Source: Glaciecola sp964418575
GTDB taxonomy: Bacteria > Pseudomonadota > Gammaproteobacteria > Enterobacterales > Alteromonadaceae
Assembly: GCA_964418575.1 (NCBI GenBank)
Contig: CAYQMI010000082.1
Coordinates: forward strand, 1-16,197
Direction of reading: 5' to 3'
DNA: 16,197 nt
Shown: positions 1-5,922 of the stretch, piece by piece
How positions within the stretch are numbered: the stretch's first letter is position 1
How the letters are laid out: each line of letters begins with the position of its first letter
The notes under the pieces: generated by a model
Seen by the model: only the letters and a program-made list of their open reading frames with translations
Told to the model about the DNA's origin: nothing
Database searches by the model: none
Made by a program: the position numbers and the translations under genes

Positions 1-12
1 TGTGTTGGGAGA

Positions 13-205
13 TTACCGCTTTCGCCGCAATGACGGTAAATTGTTCAAGCGTGCAGCATTGCGCTTTCGCAGCAATGACGGTAACTTGCTTAAGCGTGCA
101 TCATTGCGCCTTCGCGGCAATGACCATCAATTGCTCAAGCCAACAGTATTCCGCCTCCACTTTAATGACCGCGAATTGTTTAAACGAACAGATCAAGCCT
201 CATAA
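13..205. repeat. 45-bp tandem repeat array with a hairpin in the better units
   Basis: The motif ATGACSR...TTG recurs at 30, 75, 120 and 165, an exact 45-bp period, with a partial unit before the first copy (about 13-29). Units 1 and 2 are nearly identical; units 3 and 4 decay progressively. Inverted arms CATTGC/GCAATG occur at 57-62/72-77 and 102-107/117-122, so those units can fold into a short hairpin around a GCYTTCGC core. Because 45 is divisible by three, several frames stay open and encode 15-residue repeats (for example xRFRxNDGxLLKRAx up to a stop at 203-205). I cannot tell whether this is translated. It could be the end of a repeat-rich gene or an intergenic repetitive element continuing left of the window. 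Confidence 0.8.
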
Positions 206-212
206 ACCACAC

Positions 213-230
213 TGTAACAAAAAAATTACA
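213..230. promoter_or_regulatory. TyrR-box-like operator upstream of phhA
   Basis: The 18-bp site TGTAAC-AAAAAA-ATTACA matches the known TyrR/PhhR box (TGTAAA-N6-TTTACA) at 10 of 12 half-site bases and has the exact spacing. It lies about 34 bp upstream of a possible -35 element and about 100 bp before the phhA start, a usual place for an activator site. A TyrR-family gene two positions downstream supports the assignment. Binding is inferred. Confidence 0.6.
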
Positions 231-263
231 AAAATAACAGGTCATACCAGATAAAACGGAGGC

Positions 264-293
264 TTGACTCTCTTCAATACACGACATTTTAAG
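264..293 (+). promoter_or_regulatory. possible sigma70 promoter of phhA
   Basis: TTGACT at 264-269 (5 of 6 to TTGACA) is followed after 18 bp by TTTAAG at 288-293 (4 of 6 to TATAAT). Transcription would start near 300 and leave a leader of about 30 nt. The -10 is weak, so this is a suggestion only. I found no sigma54-type -24/-12 element in the region. Confidence 0.35.
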
Positions 294-330
294 TAACATA
301 CTGGCGTCTCAATTTATCTAAAAGAGTGTT

Positions 331-1131
331 ATGTCAAAGCAAACGCAATATGTTTCAAAATCAATTGATGCTCAAGGTTTCATCCAATGGACGGCGGAAG
401 AAAATGAACGTTGGGCTCGTTTATATAAGCGCCAAATAGACTTGCTGCAAGGACGAGCTTGCGACCAGTACATGGAAGGTATAGAGCTTTTAGGAATGCC
501 GAGCGATCAGATACCGCAATTGCCAGATATCGATAAAGTACTTATGGAAACTACTGGTTGGCAAACTGCTGCGGTACCCGCACTAATAAACTTTACCGAG
601 TTTTTTACCTTGTTAGCGAATAAGCGCTTTCCTGTTGCTACCTTTATTCGCAGCGAAGAAGAGTTTGATTATCTTCAAGAGCCAGATGTGTTTCACGAAA
701 TATTTGGTCATTGTCCTTTACTTACTAATCCAGCTTTTGCGCATTTTACGCACGTTTACGGCAAGCTTGGTTTAGCTGCAAATAAAGAAGATAGAGCATT
801 TCTAGCTAGGCTTTACTGGTTCACAGTAGAATTTGGTCTAGTGCAAACCGACGAAGGTTTGAGGATTTACGGTGGAGGAATCTTATCCTCTCCAGGTGAA
901 ACCAAATATGCGCTAGAGAGCGATAAGCCTGAGCGAATGAAAATGAATCCTTTAGATGTGCTGCGCACGCCATATCGAATCGACATCATGCAACCAGTGT
1001 ATTACATACTCGATAGCTTCGATGGTTTATTCGATTTGTCGCAATTAGATATAATGGCATTAGTAGACGAGGCGAAAACATTAGGTCTTTTCGAAGCACG
1101 CTTCCCACCAAAGTTAAAGCAAGCTAGCTAA
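331..1131 (+). CDS. phhA: phenylalanine 4-monooxygenase (phenylalanine hydroxylase)
   Basis: This cytosolic non-haem iron enzyme hydroxylates L-phenylalanine to L-tyrosine using O2 and tetrahydropterin, the entry step of phenylalanine degradation through tyrosine. The 266-residue protein has the usual length of the short, single-domain bacterial form, without the regulatory ACT domain of animal enzymes. The iron-binding motif FHEIFGHCP places His122 and His127, and Glu167 in YWFTVEFGL completes the 2-His-1-carboxylate site. The ATG at 331 follows a purine-rich AAAGAG. A TyrR-box-like site lies about 100 bp upstream. The gene is followed by a tyrR/phhR homologue, as in phenylalanine catabolic loci. 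phhB, the pterin-4a-carbinolamine dehydratase that recycles the cofactor and often sits beside phhA, is not in this window, so it must be elsewhere or absent. The family assignment is very secure. Confidence 0.97.
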   Translation: MSKQTQYVSKSIDAQGFIQWTAEENERWARLYKRQIDLLQGRACDQYMEGIELLGMPSDQIPQLPDIDKVLMETTGWQTAAVPALINFTEFFTLLANKRFPVATFIRSEEEFDYLQEPDVFHEIFGHCPLLTNPAFAHFTHVYGKLGLAANKEDRAFLARLYWFTVEFGLVQTDEGLRIYGGGILSSPGETKYALESDKPERMKMNPLDVLRTPYRIDIMQPVYYILDSFDGLFDLSQLDIMALVDEAKTLGLFEARFPPKLKQAS

Positions 1132-1260
1132 AATTTCGCTGGTGCGCGTCGGTTCGTGATGCGTTACCAGCAAGCCCCTCTCAAACATTACAAAATTGTC
1201 ACCTTTGAAGCTCGGTTTTGTTGATCTAGCAATATAGCCATGCGTACTAGAATCAATACA

Positions 1261-1278
1261 GGTAAACATTCATTTACA
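1261..1278. promoter_or_regulatory. TyrR-box-like operator upstream of tyrR/phhR
   Basis: GGTAAA-CATTCA-TTTACA matches the TyrR box consensus TGTAAA-N6-TTTACA at 11 of 12 half-site bases, with the correct spacing. It sits 82 bp before the start of the TyrR-type regulator gene, so autoregulation is likely. A TAGAAT at 1248-1253 could be a -10 element placing the site at the transcription start, which would fit autorepression, but no good -35 accompanies it. The rest of the 229-bp gap (1132-1360) holds only a weak inverted repeat, GCTGGT at 1138-1143 with ACCAGC at 1166-1171, and no T-run. Confidence 0.65.
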
Positions 1279-1360
1279 AAGGTGAATAGAGTCACGTTAG
1301 CAGTGCTGCGATTCAGGATATTCACACCAAATCATTAGTCATTAAAGGACATAAGTAGCT

Positions 1361-2914
1361 ATGCGTTTAGAAATAAATTGTGAAGACAGGCTAGGGATAA
1401 CACAAGACGTTCTCGATATTCTAAGTGACTATCATATTGACTTACGTGGGATTGAGATTGATGCTCTCGGTAAAATATTTCTAGATTTTCCGACCATCGA
1501 ATTCACTGATTTCCAAGTGCTCATGCAAAAATTGCGCAGGGTTGAAGGTATTACGGACGTAAAAACGACGCCTTTTATGCCTATTCAACGCGAACGCAAC
1601 CAACTAAGGGCTTTGTTGCAAACTCTTCCAGACCCTGTTTTTTCTATCGATACCCAAGGTCGAATCATTTTGTTTAATGACGCGGTTATAAGGGGCCTAG
1701 AATTACCTGCGGAAGAGATTGTTAATATCCACATTGACGATGTGGTGACTGGCTTTAATTTTACCAAATGGTTGGAAGGCCGCGAGATTTACGCACAAAC
1801 TCAGCGTATAAAATTTATCGAACAAGACTATATTGCAGATTTGTTGCCTGTAGATGTGCCTGATTCAGACAAAACTATCCTAGCGGGTGCAGTGGTAATG
1901 CTCAAATCCGAAGTTCGTTTGGGTCAGCAGGTAAGCGTGTTTCATCGTAGTTCCACAAACTCCTTCGATGGCTTTGACTCCAATTCGTCCGCAATGAAAA
2001 AAGTTCTGCGCGAAGCAAAACGCATGTCGGAGCTAGACGGCAATATTTTGATTACTGGAGAAACCGGCACTGGCAAGGAACAAATCGCCAAAGCTTGCCA
2101 TGATAATAGCCGCCGAAGCATGGGCGAGTTTGTATCACTCAATTGTGCATCCTTACCCGACGACGTGGCTGAGACCGAATTGTTTGGTTACGCGCCGGGT
2201 GCTTTTAAGCAGCAAGAAGGCAAAATGGGTCTTTTTGAACAGGCCGCGGGTGGAACTTTGCTGTTTGATGAGGTCAGTGAGATGTCTGATCAACTGCAAG
2301 CAAAGCTCCTTAGAGTTTTAGAATACGGTACCTATCATCAAATTGGTGATAGCCGCGTAAAATCGATTGATTGCAGAATTATATGTACAAGCTGCAAAGA
2401 GCTTGCGGACTGTGTGGAGGAGGGGACATTTCGAGAAGATTTATACTATCGCCTCAACGTATTGTCACTAGTAATGCCGCCGCTGAGAGATCGTAAAGCA
2501 GATATTGTGACACTCGCGAACCGTATCCTACTTCAGCACAGTAAAAAATTGGGTATTGAAGTGCCGAAGTTAAGTAAGTCTTGCGTAGAATACCTGCAGG
2601 GTTATCCATGGCCTGGTAATATTCGGCAGCTAAAAAACGCGCTGTATCGTGCAATATCACTCGCTGATGGTAATGAAATTACCAAAGACGCGATTCAAGT
2701 ACCGTCATGTAGTGCAACCGTTACCTACATAGACGAAAACTTTGATGGTACGCTAGAGCAAGAAGTAAAGAAATTTGAAAGAGATATGCTAAAGCGGCTT
2801 TATCCGTCTTACCCTAGTACGCGACAGCTTGCTCGAAAATTAGGTTTAAGTCATACCGCGATTGCCAATAAGCTGCGAGAGTACGGCATAAATAAAAGCA
2901 GCGTAAAACACTAA
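1361..2914 (+). CDS. tyrR: TyrR/PhhR-type transcriptional regulator of aromatic amino acid metabolism
   Basis: This DNA-binding regulator senses aromatic amino acids and controls their catabolism and transport. The 517-residue protein has the full TyrR order: ACT domain (about 1-70, starting MRLEINCEDRLGIT), PAS domain (about 80-190), AAA+ ATPase of enhancer-binding type (about 205-440) and a C-terminal helix-turn-helix (about 485-510, PSTRQLARKLGLSHTAIANK). Walker A is GETGTGKE at 233-240, Walker B is LLFDEV at 300-305, and the FREDLYYRLN segment is present. The sigma54-contact loop GAFTGA is replaced by GAFKQQ (280-285). As in E. coli TyrR, this suggests it works with sigma70 and not as a classical sigma54 activator. 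An AAAGGA sits 11 nt before the ATG. It lies between phhA and maiA, so the name phhR fits equally well. TyrR-box-like sites occur before itself, phhA and the receptor gene at 5923. Confidence 0.95.
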   Translation: MRLEINCEDRLGITQDVLDILSDYHIDLRGIEIDALGKIFLDFPTIEFTDFQVLMQKLRRVEGITDVKTTPFMPIQRERNQLRALLQTLPDPVFSIDTQGRIILFNDAVIRGLELPAEEIVNIHIDDVVTGFNFTKWLEGREIYAQTQRIKFIEQDYIADLLPVDVPDSDKTILAGAVVMLKSEVRLGQQVSVFHRSSTNSFDGFDSNSSAMKKVLREAKRMSELDGNILITGETGTGKEQIAKACHDNSRRSMGEFVSLNCASLPDDVAETELFGYAPGAFKQQEGKMGLFEQAAGGTLLFDEVSEMSDQLQAKLLRVLEYGTYHQIGDSRVKSIDCRIICTSCKELADCVEEGTFREDLYYRLNVLSLVMPPLRDRKADIVTLANRILLQHSKKLGIEVPKLSKSCVEYLQGYPWPGNIRQLKNALYRAISLADGNEITKDAIQVPSCSATVTYIDENFDGTLEQEVKKFERDMLKRLYPSYPSTRQLARKLGLSHTAIANKLREYGINKSSVKH

Positions 2915-2936
2915 TAAAGAGATTGGAAGTTATAGA

Positions 2937-3593
2937 ATGAGCTTAAAACTATATGGTTATTGGCGTTCATCTGCCACCTATCGCGTGCGCATTGCAATGA
3001 ATCTGAAAAAAATTGATTACGAATACATTCCGGTGCACTTAGTAAAAGATGGCGGGCAACAGCACTCAGCGGATTATCAGCGCTTAAACCCCAGCAAATT
3101 GGTGCCCACATTTGTAGATGAGGACGCCGATGTCACTCTAAATCAGTCTCTAGCAATTATTGAATACCTTGATGAGAAGTATCCAAATGATTGTGAATTA
3201 TTGCCAAAGCACGCACAAGATAGAGCAAGGGTAAGAATGCTCGCTTATGAAATGGCCTGCGATACGCAGCCTTTAGCGAACTTACGAGTGCTAAATCGCC
3301 TTAAATCAGAATATAACGCAGGCGACAAACAAGTTAAACAGTGGGTACAGCATTGGGTAAATGAGGGCTTTACTGCACTTACCAAAAAAATTGATACACG
3401 AGCAGGTAAATTTGCCTACGGTTATCAAGTTACCTTGGCAGACTTATGCATCGTTCCTCAAGTTTACAATGCAGTACGCTTTGGGGTGAATATGTCGGAC
3501 TTTCCTTTAATTGAAAAAATTTATAACAACTGTATGGAGCTAGATGCATTTACCCGAGCATCTCCTGAAAATCAGATAGATGCCACGGCTTAA
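2937..3593 (+). CDS. maiA: maleylacetoacetate isomerase (zeta-class glutathione S-transferase)
   Basis: The enzyme uses glutathione to isomerise 4-maleylacetoacetate to 4-fumarylacetoacetate, the penultimate step of tyrosine degradation through homogentisate. The 218-residue protein has the GST layout: thioredoxin-like domain at about 1-85 and helical domain at about 90-210. The zeta-class signature SSATYRVRIA is at 11-20, the cis-proline motif LVP at 55-57, and the glutathione-contacting Gln70-Ser71 lies in NQSLAIIEYL. The QPLANLRVL segment is also typical of the class. It begins 22 bp after the regulator gene on the same strand with a GGAAG upstream, so the two are probably cotranscribed. 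Neighbouring pathway genes hpd, hmgA and fahA are not in the window. Its stop is only 23 bp from the stop of the convergent lrp-like gene, with no clear terminator between them. Confidence 0.93.
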   Translation: MSLKLYGYWRSSATYRVRIAMNLKKIDYEYIPVHLVKDGGQQHSADYQRLNPSKLVPTFVDEDADVTLNQSLAIIEYLDEKYPNDCELLPKHAQDRARVRMLAYEMACDTQPLANLRVLNRLKSEYNAGDKQVKQWVQHWVNEGFTALTKKIDTRAGKFAYGYQVTLADLCIVPQVYNAVRFGVNMSDFPLIEKIYNNCMELDAFTRASPENQIDATA

Positions 3594-3616
3594 CTTTACG
3601 CTTTGTATTTGGCTAG

Positions 3617-4075
3617 CTAGATTGGAAGTTCGGTGGTTATTTTTACTTGCTTAAGAGCAAATGTGGAGCTTAAGTGGTCAACGAGGGGCAAACTGGTAAG
3701 TTTAGTCTTGAGCAATAACTCATATTCTTCAATGCTCCTTACGATCACCTTTAACAAATAGTCTTTATCGCCACTTGTAGTGTGGCACTCAATGATTTCG
3801 TCTATATCTTGTACGGCGGTTTCAAATTTTGTAAGCGAATCGCCGTCATGGTTTTTCAAAGTCACGTATATAAATACTGATACGCCTAAATTTAATTTTT
3901 TAGCGTCTAGTAGAGTAACTTTTTGTCGAATAATCCCATCGGCTTCCATACGCTTGACTCTGCGCCAGCAAGGAGTGTGAGAAAGCCCAACATATTGCGA
4001 AAGTTCAGCCATGGAAACGGTCGCGTCTTTTTGCATTACTCGCAGGATTTCACGATCAAATTTATCTAACTTCAT
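3617..4075 (-). CDS. Lrp/AsnC-family transcriptional regulator
   Basis: This is a small feast/famine regulator that responds to amino acids, most likely controlling the divergent leucine dehydrogenase gene. From the ATG at 4075 it has 152 residues, the normal family length. The N-terminal helix-turn-helix is at about 20-41 (VSMAELSQYVGLSHTPCWRR). The C-terminal RAM ligand-binding domain is at about 65-145, with the characteristic SGDKDYLLKV at 101-110. The open frame extends seven codons upstream to a TTG at 4096, but the ATG has a GGTGA 11 nt upstream while the TTG has no ribosome site, so I prefer the ATG. The intergenic region toward leucine dehydrogenase contains a perfect 6-bp inverted repeat that could be its operator. 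It may be a branched-chain-responsive paralogue and not global Lrp, so no symbol is given. Confidence 0.92.
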   Translation of the reverse strand: MKLDKFDREILRVMQKDATVSMAELSQYVGLSHTPCWRRVKRMEADGIIRQKVTLLDAKKLNLGVSVFIYVTLKNHDGDSLTKFETAVQDIDEIIECHTTSGDKDYLLKVIVRSIEEYELLLKTKLTSLPLVDHLSSTFALKQVKITTELPI

Positions 4076-4191
4076 ATGGTTTTTGTTCACCAACAAACTT
4101 TGTTAACAAAAGTATTTAGACCTAAGCGGATGACCGACTTACACGCATAAAATACAAATGCGAACTCTACTATTTAAATTATTCCGTATTA

Positions 4192-4207
4192 TAGGATGCT
4201 TATCCTA
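4192..4207. promoter_or_regulatory. inverted repeat, candidate operator between lrp-like gene and leucine dehydrogenase
   Basis: TAGGAT-GCTT-ATCCTA is a perfect 6-bp inverted repeat with a 4-bp centre, in AT-rich DNA inside the 257-bp divergent intergenic region (4076-4332). Its position, about 117 bp from the lrp-like start and about 126 bp from the dehydrogenase start, suits an operator shared by both promoters. Binding by the adjacent Lrp-family protein is an inference. A short chance palindrome cannot be excluded. Confidence 0.4.
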
Positions 4208-4332
4208 GAAAGGCGAAACAATAAAAACACTTTTTTAACATTTATTTTCAGGCTAGCTTGATTTACGCAATACATATCCTCAAGTAAGTCATATACCATT
4301 TATGCATTGAGTAATTTAACGCAAGAGTTTTT

Positions 4333-5385
4333 ATGTCACTGTTTGAGCACCCTGATTTTGACCAACATGAACAAGTATCATTTTTTCATGACCCGAAAAC
4401 GGGCTTAAAAGCAATTATTGCGGTGCACAATACCCAATTAGGTCCGAGTTTGGGCGGCTGCAGAATGTGGCCATACGCCAATTCAGAAGAGGCCTTGACC
4501 GATGTGCTAAAACTAGCCAAGGGCATGACATATAAAGCGGCTATGGCTGGTCTTCCTCAAGGGGGCGGCAAAGCTGTGATAATTGGCAATCCACGCACAG
4601 ATAAATCTCAAGACTTGATGTATGCAATGGGGCGCAGCGTAGACACTTTTAAAGGTCAGTATGTTATTGCTGAGGACTCGGGGATCTCGGTTCAGGATTT
4701 ACAATATATGGCAACGCAAAGCCACCATGTTGCTGGCACCTCAGCTAAGTTTGCATACGACGGCTCACCTGCGGATGGCAACCCAGCGCCATCTACTGCC
4801 TATGGTGTGTTTATGGGGATAAAAGCCGCTGTGAGTTTTGCTAGCGGTGATGACCTTCAGGGCAAGACCATTGCAATTCAAGGCGTAGGACATGTGGGCT
4901 TGCGCTTGGCTCGACATCTCAAAAATGCTGGAGCAAAATTAATTGTTGCTGATATTTTTAATGAAGGAGTGGAAATTGCCAAACAAGAGCTCGATGCTCT
5001 CGTAGTCGACCCTCAAGAAATTCATGCTGTTGAAGCGGATGTATTTGCGCCTTGCGCTATGGGCGGTGCAATAAATGTCAAAAGTATCAGCGAAATTAAA
5101 GCAAAGATTGTAGCAGGAGCGGCGAACAATCAATTGGCTTCATCGCAAATGGGCGCTCAGCTTTTAGCTAGAGATGTTATTTATGTGCCCGATTATGTAA
5201 TTAATGCTGGCGGAATAATTGATATCTATCATCAGCGAAATGAGAGTAACGCTCTAGAGATGCGCATGCAGCTCGAGCAAATTGGTCAAACAGTGAGCGA
5301 AATTTTAAAGCGGGCTCAACAAATGAATTTGCCCACAGAGCAAGTCGCTAATCAGATTGCCGAAGAAAAGTTTCAGGTGCAATAA
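4333..5385 (+). CDS. ldh: leucine dehydrogenase (Glu/Leu/Phe/Val dehydrogenase family)
   Basis: This NAD-dependent cytosolic enzyme oxidatively deaminates leucine and other branched-chain amino acids to 2-oxo acids, and works in reverse by reductive amination. The 350-residue protein matches leucine dehydrogenases in length and motifs. The substrate domain carries GGCRM (41-45), Lys68 in GMTYKAA, Lys80 in GLPQGGGK and Asp115 in AEDSG, equivalent to the catalytic residues of the family. The dinucleotide-binding motif QGVGHVG is at 183-189, followed by VADIFN with Asp207, expected for NAD preference. The ATG at 4333 fits the conserved N-terminus. Phenylalanine or valine dehydrogenase activity is possible within this family; leucine is favoured by overall similarity and by the divergent Lrp-like regulator. 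After the stop there is only a short palindrome and no strong terminator. Confidence 0.93.
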   Translation: MSLFEHPDFDQHEQVSFFHDPKTGLKAIIAVHNTQLGPSLGGCRMWPYANSEEALTDVLKLAKGMTYKAAMAGLPQGGGKAVIIGNPRTDKSQDLMYAMGRSVDTFKGQYVIAEDSGISVQDLQYMATQSHHVAGTSAKFAYDGSPADGNPAPSTAYGVFMGIKAAVSFASGDDLQGKTIAIQGVGHVGLRLARHLKNAGAKLIVADIFNEGVEIAKQELDALVVDPQEIHAVEADVFAPCAMGGAINVKSISEIKAKIVAGAANNQLASSQMGAQLLARDVIYVPDYVINAGGIIDIYHQRNESNALEMRMQLEQIGQTVSEILKRAQQMNLPTEQVANQIAEEKFQVQ

Positions 5386-5484
5386 TCTTGCCCTTGCAAG
5401 GTAAACGCTAAATAGTCATAATGCGCCGCATAAACAAGTAGAACACAATCAAATCTAATGTGAACGGTTGTTGAACATTTCTAT

Positions 5485-5594
5485 GGTGAACCCTGGTTCT
5501 CCCGCAATAATAGCTTAGGAACTCGGTCAGGCCCGGAAGGGAGCAGCCGTACTAAGGGACTTATGTGCCGGGGTGTAGCTGGGGTTTGCCACCC
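5485..5594 (+). ncRNA. ffs: signal recognition particle RNA, 4.5S (small bacterial type)
   Basis: This RNA forms the bacterial SRP with Ffh and directs inner-membrane proteins to the membrane. The universal domain IV core GGTCAGGCCCGGAAGGGAGC starts at 5525 and contains the GGAA tetraloop and the two conserved internal loops. It is followed by AGCAGCC and, further on, TGTGCCGGGGTGTAGCTGG. The 5' part TGGTTCTCCCGCAA also matches E. coli 4.5S RNA. Ends are set by pairing of GGTGAACCC at the 5' end with GGGTTTGCCACC at the 3' end, giving about 110 nt; each end may be off by a few bases. No clear terminator follows. Confidence 0.95.
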
Positions 5595-5641
5595 AAATCT
5601 GATTAAACTATAACCTCGCTGATAACAGGCCGCTTACGCCC

Positions 5642-5659
5642 TGTAACTCCATCTTTACA
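5642..5659. promoter_or_regulatory. TyrR-box-like operator upstream of TonB-dependent receptor 1
   Basis: TGTAAC-TCCATC-TTTACA matches the TyrR box TGTAAA-N6-TTTACA at 11 of 12 half-site bases with exact spacing. It lies 48 bp downstream of the SRP RNA and 264 bp before the receptor start codon, so the receptor gene is the only reasonable target. A possible receptor promoter is TTGATC at 5837-5842 with CATAAG at 5860-5865 (17-bp spacing). That would place the box far upstream, at about -220; TATCAT at 5746-5751 would give about -108. The site itself is as good as the one before tyrR. Confidence 0.55.
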
Positions 5660-5683
5660 ATTTCTTAAAATCCACGACAGTAC

Positions 5684-5728
5684 AAAAATCGAAAAGTTCA
5701 AAATACTTGCTTTTTTGCGTCGATTTTT
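5684..5728. other. inverted repeat in the 328-bp leader region of receptor 1
   Basis: AAAAATCGA at 5684-5692 is complemented by TCGATTTTT at 5720-5728 across a 27-nt loop that includes a T6 run. It might act as a weak transcription barrier after ffs or as a regulatory structure, but the stem is A/T-rich and the loop long, so its meaning is uncertain. The remaining part of 5595-5922 holds the TyrR-box-like site at 5642, weak promoter-like hexamers and a GGGGAAA ribosome site before the receptor gene. I see no gene in it. Confidence 0.3.
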
Positions 5729-5922
5729 CATTTAAATGCAGTTAGTATCATAAAAGTGTCATATCACCTCGCAGCGACAGAACGATGCAGTGCTGAGAAC
5801 GACGCGTTAAATATTAGTCAGGGCTGACGAGTTAATTTGATCCATTGAAAGCACTACAACATAAGTAATGCATGGATGTCGGCACGCATAATAATTAAAA
5901 ATAACATAAACGGGGAAATCAC

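Noticed and set aside
13..205. CRISPR array.
   Set aside because: The units are contiguous 45-bp tandem copies without unique spacers, and no cas genes are present.
2..254. Two overlapping open frames (67 and 74 codons) over the first 254 bases.
   Set aside because: They arise from the 45-bp tandem repeat, which keeps several frames open at once. No ribosome site or known domain supports either as a gene.
205..330. Sigma54-type promoter before phhA.
   Set aside because: No GG-N10-GC element with the required neighbours is visible, and the TyrR homologue lacks GAFTGA.
1138..1171. Terminator after phhA from the inverted repeat GCTGGT/ACCAGC.
   Set aside because: Only six base pairs with a 22-nt loop and no T-run; read-through into tyrR remains possible.
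4076..4096. Seven-codon N-terminal extension of the Lrp-like protein from a TTG at 4096.
   Set aside because: No ribosome-binding site precedes the TTG; the ATG at 4075 has GGTGA upstream and gives the normal family N-terminus.
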